This document shows positions 22,691-33,744 of a DNA stretch of 64,000 nt, piece after piece (within the stretch, counting starts at the first letter, position 1; every line of letters begins with the position of its first letter). Under the pieces are notes generated by a model, which was given only the letters and a program-made list of their open reading frames with translations, was not told the DNA's origin and did not search any database. This stretch comes from Catonia carolina. Taxonomy: Eukaryota > Arthropoda > Insecta > Hemiptera > Achilidae. The stretch covers positions 53,800,672 to 53,864,671 of the forward strand of contig JAQMRL010000003.1 in assembly GCA_035578175.1 (NCBI GenBank), written 5' to 3'. A program made the translations under genes and the position numbers.

Positions 22691-25249
22691 TATTTGTTCA
22701 TCAAACATATTTGAAACCAATTTCGAAGTATGGTTTCGTTAAGTCGTCTGTAAATTCAAAAAGACAAGTATAACTTAAAAATTTCAATCTAAAATACTTA
22801 GGACTATTACTGAGACCTCTTTTATGTACCAAATAGAACTCTACTCACAGATTTATACACTAATTACGTGAATGAAGTTCTTTCTATTTAAGACTAGATT
22901 TCAATTTAAGGGGAACACGGAACGAGAAAATTAAAAAAAATATATTTTTGGTTTTTTGTTCTACAGCTAATGTAGTTTAAAATTCTCACTTTAAAATGGT
23001 GTATCATTTATGTTTCTACAAATAGAAATATTTTTGTTTTAATTTTATTTGTAGGACTGCACAGCTGGAAAACCAAGTTTATTTAATGAATATTCAGTAA
23101 GATATTGATATATTTTCTTTTTACAATAAATTTTATTCCTTTATTATTAGCTGTCTTTTGTTTATAGAATAAAGTGTTTACTGTATTGCATTTTGTTGGT
23201 TAGTTTGCTGTTTATCGTGAGTTGTAAGTAATGTAATGTTGTAAAACATATTGAAAGTATTTTATTGTCTTATTTTAAATGCGATTTCTCGCAAATATTA
23301 ATATTTAACACAAATGACCCGTTTTATCAGTTTCTATTAAAGCTATTGTGGTGAAATTTTTGTGGATTGTTGACCATAAAATACAGATGTAACGTTTACA
23401 TGTTCAGTTTTTCAAAATTTTAAAAAGAAAAGAGAAAAAATGTTTATCTCTCATTTTTACCCCAAAAATGGTAATTTTTAAAAAAAATTCTAGAAATTAA
23501 ATCTGTAGTCATAAGTAAAAATCCTACACGTAAAAGCTGTAAAAGAGTGCAAATTTTTATATAAAACAAAAATCAAGTCTATATTTCTGATGGATACCTA
23601 CTGAGAAAACGGAGCAAATGTTAACATTAAGTAAGATAGGGATCCGTTCTCCGCTTAATGAAAACCCTCTTATACATAATAATTTAAAGTTAAAATTTAA
23701 ATTTTAGACATCAAGAACAATTCTTACAGATGTGAATAACTTAAATAAATCAACTAAGATAATTCATCTTCAGTTCTTCTCTTAGTAAAAGTATAATTTA
23801 TTTATATAATTAACATCCCAATGACCTGTCATCTTTGAGCACATAATTGCCGTAGAAATATTTCTTTAGAAATCTTATCCTTTATTGGCAATGAAGTAGG
23901 ATAGGTACTATTATCAGGCTTAGTAGAAATAACCATGAATGTCAACATCAATTTTTTTGCAAAGATAATATATTATACAGTTTATTGTGTACCATTTATG
24001 TTCTAGACCTCATGCTATAATCTTTTGAAATAATTAATCTGAATTTTCTAAATTCTTTTATGTTTTCCCAAGAAAAAATATGCCCATGAATATTATTACC
24101 CATCCATAGTTCCTTATCATGTAGAAAGATTTCAATTTTCATCTGTCAAATAATTTTAGTAGCTTTAATAGCTTATTTAATGCATTGACTTCCATTAGAT
24201 TCTGTAACAAAGAACCATTACCCGATACATAAAACTAAAAACGATATAACAGATTCTATGAAGATTTGAGAAACAAAAAGTCAACACCATTTTGTTTGGA
24301 ACCGTAACAAGATTATTAATTTGAATAATATTCTATTCACTGATATTTTATGTTTATTATTCCTAAAAAAATAATAAAAATATTTAATAATATTTCGTTT
24401 GCTTTGGATTTTTGTTACAATGCTTCAGTTTCTTCCAACTTCATTTAAAGTATAAAAATTGGCATTCCATGCTTAACGTGTCACAAATGTAGGACAAATG
24501 CATCATTTTTAAAAATAGTTTCTGGTAACTAGAACTATATTATTTCATTTTATTATCAAGTGCACGCAGAGTGATGCATATTATTTTATTAACAAGTATC
24601 ATTGTCTACGTGCTACACAAATTATTATTGTCTTATTAAATTACTTTTATTAGCGTCATATCAGAAAAAGCTCTATACTTTTATATACAGTTCTGTTTAA
24701 TATTTGATTTACATACCGACATGAAATTTTGTAAACATTTATAACGGTAAACTAAATTAAAAATGATTTTCTCAAACTATTATTATAATTCAAGTTTAGT
24801 TAAGTTTAACTAACCGAGAAACTATAAAAATAATGAAAATACAACAATGGTTAAAATAAACTGTAATAAGAATGAACAGAAAAATCAATACTTGTGTAAT
24901 TTAAACAATAATAATATTTAACTTAATTTAAATGAATAAAATTTAACATCACGATGTCCTAGATAGCTGAAATTCTGTAAATTTGTTCTTTTGGGGATAA
25001 AAATAAAAAAAACATCACTTACATACAACAAAGTGATAAAACAGGTGTGATAACCCTTTTAAGAAAGATCTTATTATGTCTATACTTTCCGCAAAAACTA
25101 CAGTTCTAAAAATTGGTGTGCGGTTCTATGCCATATCTAAGAAAAATTAAGTATTTTAATTACAACCACTTGTGCCGAAGGAGTAAAAAGGAGATAGGCC
25201 TAACTATTTTGCAGAAATAAATATTATTTCTTTACCTTCCGAACATAAC
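22691..25249. other. Long AT-rich stretch, nothing recognised
   Basis: The longest stretch with no recognisable element before 25 kb. I saw no SINE head, RT motif, long inverted repeat or splice-bounded open frame. Confidence 0.45.
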
Positions 25250-25425
25250 AGAGGGTCATATTTAGGAAGTGAATTGTAGTGGGAGGCAAAGGTTAGAATA
25301 TTTAAAGCAAATTACAAAAGATGTAGGGTGTTACCGGTATATAGATATGAAACGACTTGCAAAAGATAAAACAGCTTGAAAAACTGTATCAAACCAGTCG
25401 AGAGACTGATGACAAAAAACCTTCC
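25250..25425 (+). pseudogene. LINE 3' end, SNQS-type C-terminus
   Basis: The translation DVGCYRYIDMKRLAKDKTA then KTVSNQSRD and stops matches a LINE C-terminal signature (W/DMKRLAxD..W+..SNQS), followed by the text aaaccagtcgagagactgatgac. I know this type of end from many arthropod genomes from general knowledge, not from a search. Its last bases resemble the family C terminus, suggesting a related 3' end. Confidence 0.55.
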
Positions 25426-25513
25426 GAATAGTGGCGGATGTTCAAGGGGATCTAAGTAGTTTGAGAACTATAAATCCGTTACCTAAAATTTTAACACTGT
25501 TAGGTAATTTTAG

Positions 25514-25670
25514 CCGCCCCCCCCCGTATCGTAGTGGTAGCGCGCTAGCCTACCACGGGGAGGTCATCGGTTCGATTCCCATGGGCTAGGATCTGGAAAT
25601 TTTTATAAGTGAAAAAACACACCGTTGTCTCTAATGACCGCTGTTGATGCGACTTTAATAAACTAAAAAA
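25514..25670 (+). repeat. SINE-B copy with intact A and B boxes
   Basis: Poly-C (9-10 bases) interrupts the start of the head (gccgccccc). It then has tagtggtagcgcgctagcc (A box) and ggttcgattccc (B box), followed by ggatctggaaattt, aaaaacacaccgtt, ctaatgaccgctgttgatgcg and an A-rich end. Confidence 0.8.
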
Positions 25671-25716
25671 ATGTAACAAAATTAATGTAGCACATCATAA
25701 CACAACAAAGCGTTTT

Positions 25717-26068
25717 GTTATTATTTACTTGTGTAGTTAAGTAGGATGATCTGGTTTACAGTTGCGGCCCGCAGTTAGAGTTGGGCCACCGCTAACTGGA
25801 CGTGATTATTTCCAACGAAAGGCTTATGTGGCGCATTTGTAGTGATACAGAGCTAACACGGTACTCAACCGTTAAGAATAATGTAGGTTTTGTTTATTAT
25901 TTACTTGTGTAGTTAAGTAGGATGATCTGGTTTACAGTTGCGGCCCGCAGTTAGAGTTGGGCCACCGCTAACTGGACGTGATTATTTCCAACGAAAGGCT
26001 TATGTGGCGCATTTGTAGTGATACAGAGCTAACACGGTACTCAACCGTTAAGAATAATGTAGGTTTTG
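25717..26068 (+). repeat. Perfect 176-bp tandem duplication
   Basis: Two head-to-tail units, 25717-25892 and 25893-26068, look identical base for base. The unit is GC-richer than its surroundings and contains an internal inverted repeat (cagttag...ctaactg, around gcggcccgcagttagagt and gggccaccgctaactgg). No coding frame is obvious. The next ~200 bp (to about 26290) stay moderately GC-rich. Function unknown; it could be a recent segmental slip or a promoter-like repeat of an unrecognised element. Confidence 0.85.
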
Positions 26069-27189
26069 CGCATGACCGCTGCCGAAGATTATCTCTGAAA
26101 TTGTAGGTCCAAGATCAAGTCTGTGCACGTGTTTTAACATGTTTACATTTAAATAGTTTGCTGATTATTAATAACATTTTAAACCATCTCTAAAATCGAA
26201 AATCAAGCCGGAAGCCAATGTAAGTTGAGCTGTAATGCGTATTGCGTGTTATTTGTGTGCGTGTTTTAACGTGTTATATATTTTTTATTCACTCTGTAGT
26301 TTCCTTTGGGAAAACCTAGTTTATTTAACCTACATCAAACTAATTTTACATTAACTTTTATATTTTATTTATTTAATCACAATATTTAATATATTACACT
26401 TATGTAAAAAGAACAAGTAGTATGGCTCATGATTTAATTTCATAAAAGGAATGGGGTGGGGTTACTTTATGAGAGAAACCAATTTTTGAATCCAAAAGAG
26501 GTACAGTTGTAATACTTAGCATGTACGATTTTAAAATTGTGGTAACATTTATTCATCCAGTAATGTTTGAAAACCTTTTAAAGATACCTTTCCAAGTATT
26601 TTACTTATTGGAAGCTTACTTATAACAGTCATGACTTAGTCATGAGTTAAAATTAAAAATTACAAATGATGTAAAGAAAAATAAATCCCGTTTCATGCAA
26701 ATAATATGACTAGTAATTATTTTTACATATAAATGAACAGTTCTTAAATATTTTATTACTGTTACAGTAAGAAAGCTCTGAGTGCTCTTAAGTATGGTTA
26801 ATTCAGTACATTATTTATTGAACATTTAATTAATTTTTTTTAAAAACCTGAACTAAATCAACATATTATATACATACAAACATAATATATTTGTTTTAAA
26901 GTCATAAAAATGGAGTAATCGCTGCAAAATTATAAATTGAATTAAAAAATGTTTACATTATTAAAAAATATTTTTACAATAATTATATTTTTATTATTTC
27001 TTGATAGACGCTAAATGACCGTAATTTTTGGGGTTTACAGTAAATTTTTACCTTTCATTTTAGAGATTTTTATAAAAGAATTCTTCAGGGACTCAATGGA
27101 CGTTTGATAATTGCATGTTTTTTGCAACTGTATAAAAATAACCAGCAAAAATGTTTATGACTAAATTTTAAAAAGTATATTTAAAAAAC
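26069..27189. other. AT-rich sequence after the tandem repeat
   Basis: The first ~220 bp include two gtgttttaac(a/g)tgtt motifs near 26129 and 26262. The rest shows no recognisable feature. Confidence 0.35.
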
Positions 27190-27560
27190 TAACCGCGTTA
27201 ATGGCTTTGAGAACACCACCCGGTGATAGCTCTCCCGCTAACGATAACGATGTGTTCAGTTTTAGTTTATATTTTTGTACATGTAATAATTGTTAGAGTT
27301 GCGTTAATGTATCATGCCTCTACTCCATTGTGCGATTCTGTTAGATTTGTAGAAATCATGTTGCATATTAAGGGATATTTATGATTTTGAAGTTTGTCTC
27401 TTAACCTACGATACAATTTTAGATACGTTTCGTTGACGTAAGGAATGCGTAAGTCATCGTGTAGTGTTCTATTGGATACACGTAACTCAGGCAATTAGTA
27501 ATCAATCGCAAGAATTTACTTTGGAAACGTTGCATTTTAAAATTTAATTTATCAATTTTT
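27190..27560 (-). pseudogene. Jockey-like RT C-terminal fragment plus 3' UTR
   Basis: On the minus strand: an MQRFQSKFLRLI-like block, then LRVSNRTLHDDLRIPYVNET, YRRLRDKLQNHKYPLICNMI and SHNGVEA at the stop (27312). The 3' UTR follows down to about 27190. Related in layout to families 1 and 3; the palm domain is missing. Confidence 0.6.
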
Positions 27561-28237
27561 CACTACTGCAATACTTTCTCAGTTAAATAAAGTTGGGAGA
27601 CAGTAAAAAGGAATTATTAAATGCACTGCTTATGATATATTTGGTCATACAATTTATTTATTTGCCATGTCAAGATAGTTTGTCTATGTAGATACAATTA
27701 CATGTAGGGAAGCCAGCAATTTGCAGTGTCATGTTAAAAACAGTCAACGATGCATGTCGAATATATAATTGTTTTCAACGATCAAGCTTAATAATAAAAT
27801 GTGCTTTTATTAACTACTTATCGTTTATTGTATGATTAAATCTTTTATTAGGTATCTAGTGAATGGTTATTAATGTAAACAGTAAGCCTACTAAACTAAT
27901 ATTCGTAAAATAATTCATTACATGTAGGAAACAGCAACATAGTTTTTTCTAGATATGGATTTTTAACAAAAATCATTGTTTTATATTAATTTTTTTTAAT
28001 AGGGTTTTTTTAAATGTTTTGGGAATAAATCCCTCTTAAGTTCTATCCAATAATACAGAAAGAGATACTCTAAAGACAAGGATGAACTAACACAGCTTAC
28101 CATTGCACTAAATCTAACCAAATGGTTTAAATAATACTGCCAACTGACTTTTTAACACTAAGACTTTGGTGAAAACTTCATTCCAGAAATAATTTCTCTT
28201 TGGTGTATTTAAGATTGTATCAACTACTTTTGACCAT
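27561..28237. other. AT-rich sequence, nothing recognised
   Basis: No supported feature. Confidence 0.4.
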
Positions 28238-28370
28238 TCCATTGGTATAATGGTAAGTACAAGTGGTTTCTATGCCGGGGTCCCCGGATCTATTCCAGAA
28301 ATTTCTTTATCTTTCACCCTTCGTTGTCTGCATTAGCACTCATGTGCAAAAAAACCATCTTAAAATAAAA
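28238..28370 (+). repeat. Possible SINE with a third tRNA-like head
   Basis: The head ccattggtataatggtaag, followed by ccggggtccccggatctatt, resembles a different tRNA (A box, weak B box). The tail matches SINE-A (tttcacccttcgttgtctgc, attagcac). If real, it is another head on the SINE-A tail. Diverged. Confidence 0.4.
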
Positions 28371-28377
28371 ATAATCA

Positions 28378-28530
28378 AATCAAATGTTATTAGCGATTGC
28401 CATAGGTTACAAGTATGAAATCGGTAGGTTTCAACGTGTAATAATGTCCAGAACCTAACCAAAAAACGAACATAACTTCCTCTGTGTAGTGCGGTGCAGT
28501 GTAGCACGCTAGGCATTGAATCAAAGAGAC
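28378..28530 (-). repeat. Degenerate SINE-B
   Basis: On the minus strand: a decayed head, 'ggttaggttctggacatta', 'aacctaccg', and 'ggcaatcgctaata' tail remnants. Low similarity but correct order. Confidence 0.45.
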
Positions 28531-28577
28531 GGTCTCAAATTCAACGAAAATATTAGTATATGAACTTTTCATCGGTA

Positions 28578-28770
28578 TTTTTTAAATCAAATCTACAACT
28601 TGATTGTAAATGGCAACATTTCGGTCATTAGCAAATACTGTGAGCTATGGATTTGGAATGGGGAGGTTTTTAATGTGTAATTATTATCAAGCCCTAGACG
28701 CGAATTGAATCGGAAATCTTCCGCTTTGTAAACTGACACGCTCTTTCTTTACTACAGAGGCAGCCAAAAT
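28578..28770 (-). repeat. Degenerate SINE-B
   Basis: The minus-strand head ggctgcctctgtagtaaag is well kept. The B box is decayed. 'tctagggcttgata' and a tail with 'aatgaccgaaatgttgcc' follow. Adjacent to the preceding copy in the same orientation. Confidence 0.5.
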
Positions 28771-29036
28771 AAAATTTTTGTCAACTTTCTTACAGTTTTA
28801 CACAAAATTACAATGAAAATTAAATGAAATGCGCCTATGGCAAAATTTTAATTAAAAAAAATTAAAAGAATTTATGAACCTAATCAATCATTGTGTAATT
28901 TGATAAAACAAATGGCTATATTATAAAAGTCTATTTTTAAAAGCTCAAATAGCTTATAATCTGAAGACCTGAAAAATAGTTTTATTATCCAAACGTTTTA
29001 AAAGTTTTGTCACATTATGTAATTTATCATAATAGA

Positions 29037-29175
29037 CAGTTGGAGTGTTAAATTATTTGCACTCGATCTGCTAGTTCCAGATCTACAAAAAATAGTTCTA
29101 TTTCTTATCACATGATCAGCCAATTACATAACTAAAGCATTTAACAACAGAGAAGATAGAGGTGTAAAAGGATCT
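29037..29175 (+). repeat. Family C fragment (5' module)
   Basis: Matches the upstream module of family C (agttggagtgttaaattatt ... ttcttatcacatgatcagcc ... gatagaggtgtaaaa). It is followed directly by the extension sequence shared with 33940-34490, indicating a longer family member. Confidence 0.65.
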
Positions 29176-29680
29176 AGTCTTTACTTTTACGTAACTTTCT
29201 CAAGATCTCTCTTAAAATTAAGTTCTCTGACATTAATACCAAATTATTTCTGTGGGTAAAAAGTAAATTAAATTAATTTTATGGTTTTACGTAAAATATT
29301 AAAAAATTATAATTTTCTAATTGTAAATTAATATTGCATTGATACCTTTAATGATGTTTTGTCGGCTTTATAAAATGTCATCAAATGTGGTATGTATCCA
29401 GGGCTGCAAAAAATAGCTCTGTTTCTTATCACTTGGCCACCCAAGTATATGACTGAATCTTTTAAGAACAGAAAAGGTAGAAGTGAAACAGACACTAGTC
29501 AGAGTTATCTCCTCTGAGAGTAATAAATTTCATTTTACAGCCAGACCTTGAGGTAAATGAAGCGAAGGTGTTATATTTGCAGGGTGGAAAGTAGATACTT
29601 TTTGAAGCGTCTGGCATACTGATAAACGTACTTTTCCACTCAGTGAGGAAGGTAATTGTAAACCACCTCACTCCTTTTTA
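29176..29680 (+). repeat. Family C long copy, left part (split by insertion)
   Basis: Positions 29176-29395 are the reverse complement of about 34250-34490, a module absent from the short copies. Positions 29395-29670 are the standard family C body up to 'ccacctcactcc'. The element resumes at 30713 (acttagtaaag ... ggctgatgac) after a ~1-kb insertion. Confidence 0.75.
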
Positions 29681-29840
29681 CTTTCTCTTGCCTATATGAA
29701 TATATAGGAAGGAAAGTATTGTTTTCATGTCGATTTTTCGAAATCGAGTTTTCACCGGATCTATACGTTTTCAGACCCCCTGAACCCAAAAAACATGTTT
29801 TTAGCGATTGGTCTGTGTGTGTGTCTGTGTGTGTGTGTGT

Positions 29841-29921
<81 letters not shown>

Positions 29922-30712
29922 TGTGTGTGAACAGAATATCTCAAGAACGGAACATCGTACGAACTTGAAACTTGAAACTTAAGTTACATACCACTACCGG
30001 ACGCGACGCGAACATTTTCATCAAAATCGGTCAACCGGAAGTAGTAGTTTATTCGTATAATTTTTCAGTTTTTTGCGATTTTCTCAAAAACTGGTCCTAC
30101 GATTTCTTTTAAAATCGCCTATTTTACTCAATTTTTTATTCTCTACAAGATAGGGTAGGCGCCATGTTTGCTGAAATTCTCGGTGAGGCTGTTTTCACGT
30201 AAAAACGTTGTTTTTTTAAGATTACGGCTTTAATATAAATTTTAGCGCAAAAACTTATATAATAAAAGTTGTAGAGAATTTAAAAACCTACAACTTCTGT
30301 TTCAAACATTTTTTTGTATAACGCTTAGTTTAGCGGTAATTTGCGATTTTCTGTTTTTTTTCTCACGAAAACGTGAGAAAAATCGATTTTTTTAACATTT
30401 CGGTCTTAGTATGCATTTTACGACAAAAGTGTATATAATTAAATTTATAGAAAATTAAAAGATCTACAACTTTTATTTAGAGCATTTTTCTCTACAGAGC
30501 CTAGTTTAGCGTGAAAGCGTGATTTTCCGTATTTTTAAGCCGAACTGAGTTCGATTGTCATTTTGCGTCATTCACTCATGATTAAAATAAGGTTATGTTT
30601 TTGAGGTTAGTTTTTGTTCATTTCTAATGTTTTAATACTAATGTTAGGTTTATTGTTAATTATTTGCACTGGCAAGAGAAAGTTGTGTGAGTGTTTCACA
30701 CCAGATTTTTTT
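29681..30712 (+). mobile_element. DINE-1/Helitron-like non-autonomous element (family D)
   Basis: It begins (a)ctttctcttgcc and ends with the inverted copy ggcaagagaaag, followed by a terminal hairpin (gtgtga-gtgtt-tcacac) and a T-run. An internal (TG)n microsatellite lies 130 bp from the left end. Short subterminal inverted repeats, an internal microsatellite and a 3' hairpin are the layout of DINE-1/HINE elements, which are Helitron-related. No protein is encoded. Inserted into a family C copy. Related pieces are at 46331-46600, 47165-47641 (minus) and near 61397. Because T-runs flank both ends I cannot say whether a (t)tttac target duplication is real. Confidence 0.6.
29814..29929 (+). repeat. 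(TG)n microsatellite
   Basis: About 115 bp of nearly pure TG with occasional TC interruptions, inside family D. An open frame across it is an artefact (Val-Cys repeats). Confidence 0.95.
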
Positions 30713-30775
30713 ACTTAGTAAAGTCTCTAGAAGTTCAAACCAGCCTTTTGGCTGATGACGTAAACAGCAACAATA
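30713..30775 (+). repeat. Family C long copy, right part
   Basis: Completes the copy begun at 29176: acttagtaaagtctctagaa, gttcaaaccagccttttggc, tgatgacgtaaacagcaaca, ending in the CAA-type tail. Confidence 0.75.
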
Positions 30776-31025
30776 CATTATGTAAATATGTGCATTACAT
30801 TGTATTCTGTAGTTAGTAGTCATAGTAGTGTAGTGTAGTCTGACTCATTGTAATAACTAGGTATAAGTGAAAACTACCGCATTTCTCAGAAGTTAGTTAT
30901 AACAAAAATCTGTAACTAAAATATTTTCTGAATAAAATTACACTTCTTTAAATAAATTTATTCAAATGTTTTAAAATATCACAAACAAAATTTTTAAGTT
31001 ATATAATCACAATATTTTACTATTT

Positions 31026-31186
31026 ATTTTTTTAGTTTATTTAAAGTTGCATCAGCAGCTCAGTTATTAGCAACTACGGTGGGTTATGTAACGATTGGTT
31101 TTAACTTGTGAAAATTTCCAGCCCCTAGCTGGGAATCAAACCCGGAACCTCCGCGTTATAGGCTGGAGCACAACTACGGAGTCAGT
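31026..31186 (-). repeat. Near-intact SINE-B
   Basis: On the minus strand: head with ctccgtagttgtgctccagc, B box gggtttgattccc, ctaggggctggaaattttc, acaagttaaaaccaatcg, ataacccaccgtagttgcta, and gctgctgatgcaactttaaa with an A-rich end. Confidence 0.8.
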
Positions 31187-31187
31187 T

Positions 31188-31829
31188 ATTACAATATTTT
31201 GATTTTGGATTTAAGGAATCTAAACGATTTTAGTAAATTAAAAGATGAGACTGTATAATTTAAAGATTTTAATAGTTCTCAACCTCAAAATTTTATTAAT
31301 AATTTTTAATAAATGATATAATTAACATTTCTCAAATCAAAGGCCAAATAAATTAGGCAATTTTGTATGAACACCTTACGAACTAGTAAAATACAATTAA
31401 AAAATATCTGATACATGATTAATATTCTTGTACAATACATTTGAAAGTAGATTAATAAGTTTTAAGTTGTATGAAACATCAGATGTCGCACACAGTTTTT
31501 AGTGGTCTACATAACTTTTCCTTTGAAGCTTTTCTTTCAACATTTTTTGTTATAAATGAGTTATAGAACAAACTTTTTTACTTCTGGATTATTTTTACTA
31601 ACTTTATAAATAAAATTTCAAGAAAAAATTATTTTATATTTATATAGTTAGATTAAATTAACTATAAATATATTAAAAATACAGATAAGGTAAATTTACC
31701 TGTCGATAAAAATATAATTGAACGATTTCTTTTTTGTATTTCATTATTTGTTATTATTATTTTATTTCCCAGATAAATTTAAATCTATTTAATTTGGAAC
31801 GTTAATTAGGTAAAATGACTTAATTAATT
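31188..31829. other. AT-rich sequence, nothing recognised
   Basis: No supported feature. Confidence 0.4.
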
Positions 31830-31834
31830 TGTGT

Positions 31835-32010
31835 AATTTTGCATTGAATGGAGTGTCATCGTCATCTCCGATCGGCATCAGTAGCCCTCCATCATGATCA
31901 TCGTCATCTTCACCTTCAACTACTTCATGTTTCAAGATGTTAATACACAGTTCAGAGTCAAGTTTGGTTTTGGTTTTTGTTCAAAGTTTATTATTTTTTT
32001 TGAAACACAC
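31835..32010 (-). pseudogene. Acidic coding segment homologous to 49744-49902
   Basis: The minus-strand frame reads KTKTKLDSELCINILKHEVV, then EGEDDDDHDGGLLMPIGDD, DDTPFNAKLHKLIK and a stop at about 31786. There is no ATG between the upstream TGA and this block. Nucleotide similarity to the plus-strand locus extends upstream to about 32075. I do not recognise the protein. Conservation of LDSELCI(N/E)ILKHEVV plus the Asp/Glu run suggests an ancestral coding sequence, perhaps of a mobile element. Confidence 0.5.
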
Positions 32011-32075
32011 TATAGGGTGTGTTTCATATTAATTTCTAAGAACGCTATTATTCAGACTTTTGTCGTCTATGCTTA

Positions 32076-32473
32076 AAGTTTTTATTTAAATAAAACTGAT
32101 TGCAAAGGAATTGAACTTTGTTAAAAAAATATTTCGTAATTTACTGTTGGTGTGTTTAAACCTGAACGTAGATTTTGGTGATTGTGTAAGTGTTCTAAAA
32201 ATTTTGGTTTGCTATCTTTGAATTATTTCTATATTTAAATTGTACATTTATACAAGTTGCATTTTACATTTATACATGGTCATAAATGTAATAATTGTAA
32301 TAAAATGTAACTTATACATTATTAGTTCCCTACTGAAGAACTCGATAAGTTCATAGGGTTTCAGACGACTTTGTAAACGATAATTTCATTGAAAAATAAA
32401 AGAATAAACTTCTTAGCTAGCTTGCAGTAAAGTTGATCGTAAACCTTATTATTTTATTAAAATATAAATGAAC
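32076..32473. other. AT-rich sequence, nothing recognised
   Basis: No supported feature. Confidence 0.35.
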
Positions 32474-32693
32474 TTTATCACCTTACCTTTGGTTGATTTT
32501 TAAGTTTACAAATTTTACGCGCATTTCGGTGGTACCACCTTTTTCAGAGCATATTGTTAATCTAAATGACTGAATGGAAATACCGTTCTGAATTTTAATT
32601 GTTAATTTTAATAATCTGCTCTGAAGAAGGTGGAACCACCGAAACGCGCGAAAGTTTTGTAAACTTAAAAGCAACCAAAGGTAAGGTGATAAA
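32474..32693. repeat. Foldback: 80-bp inverted repeats around a 60-bp spacer
   Basis: Left arm 32474-32553 and right arm 32614-32693 are inverted repeats with about ten mismatches. Shared blocks are tttatcaccttacctttggt, aagtttacaaa and tttcggtggt(a/t)ccacctt. The transcript would form a long hairpin on either strand. No target duplication or coding content is clear; overlapping open frames are by-products. It may be a foldback/MITE or an inverted duplication of a LINE fragment. Confidence 0.75.
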
Positions 32694-32800
32694 TTTCATT
32701 TATACTGTAATTTATATTAATGGTTGGCAGGATGCACTTCAAAAATTTACTTATAATTTTATTATTTTAGAAAATTTATAGGTGATTAAAATTTAAAAAT

Positions 32801-32973
32801 GGCCGTCTCTGAAGCGTAGTGGAAGCGCTTTAGCCTGCAACACGGAGGTTCCGGGTTTGATTCCCGGCTAGGGTCTGGAAATTTACGCGAGTTAAAACCC
32901 ATCGTTACATCACCCACCGTAGTTGCTAATAAGTGAGCTGTTGATGCGACTTTCAATAAACTAAAAAAAAAAA
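32801..32973 (+). repeat. Near-intact SINE-B
   Basis: ggccgtctctgaagcgtagt head, B box gggtttgattcccg, ctagggtctggaaattta, gttaaaacccatcg, cacccaccgtagttgctaat, gctgttgatgcgactttc and an A-run of about 10. Confidence 0.85.
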
Positions 32974-33399
32974 TAATAAGTTTATTAGACTTAATCATTA
33001 CTAACGTATGCCTAAAGATGTCATCTTCGTTTTAATAAATTCTGCACCTCAGACTAGTAAAATTATTGATTTTAATCCGTTATTCAAAAACAATTTGTTG
33101 GTAGTATTAAGAAACTTTAACTAGGAAATAGGTCAATGAATCGTACATATAAAAAGAGAAGATTGAAAACAACATAAATTACTGACAAGTAAACTTTAGT
33201 TCGAAATTTATAATTCAATTAATATTACAAACACATTATCGAACAATTCAAAAGTTATTTCTGTTTGTAATGATTTCAGTTTGTGCTTCCAGGTTTGTTT
33301 AGAACTTTAGCAAAGAGTGTGTCAAGAATGCGTTAAAATTTACTAAGGTTTTAGTACAAAGTATTAAAATTTTGTTGAAACACAATTCTTTCTTTAATT
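32974..33399. other. AT-rich sequence, nothing recognised
   Basis: No supported feature. Confidence 0.35.
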
Positions 33400-33570
33400 T
33401 TGATTACGGTACTGCACTATTTCCGTATAATGATAAATTTTTAATATTTAACGGGCGGTGAAGAAGTTTACTGAGGAGAAGAGGTACCTATAGGTACAAT
33501 CTCTTTTGAACTATAGGTATTGTCCATTATTCAGACAAAGAGGTCTCTGCTCCATTAAAACACTTATAAA
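33400..33570 (-). repeat. Jockey-like 3' UTR/C-terminal fragment
   Basis: Matches 43740-43880: tttttaatatttaacgggcg, aggagaagaggtacc, tgtccattattcagac and gaggtctct(g/a)ctccatt. In the 43740 and 38600 copies this block leads into RT coding sequence on the minus strand; here only the UTR side is kept. Confidence 0.6.
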
Positions 33571-33744
33571 AGACGATTTTGATACTTTAAGTCTGTTTCG
33601 TGCGCGTTTCAGTACGGAAATTTTAGAGTGAAAGAAATACTATTTTTAAATTTAGATTCTCAGTAGGTTTCGAAGTTCTACATTTTTTTTTTGGAAATTC
33701 TGTCAAGTGAATATAAATGAAACAAAAGAAAAAACTGCGTTATT

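Noticed and set aside
25717..26068. The two 176-bp units as LTRs of a retrotransposon
   Set aside because: They are directly adjacent with no internal region, primer-binding site or polypurine tract.
29719..29982. 87-codon ORF with Val-Cys repeats
   Set aside because: It is the (TG)n microsatellite of family D read through, not a protein.
32483..32781. Overlapping 60-63 codon ORFs on both strands
   Set aside because: They mirror each other because they lie on the two arms of the 80-bp inverted repeat.
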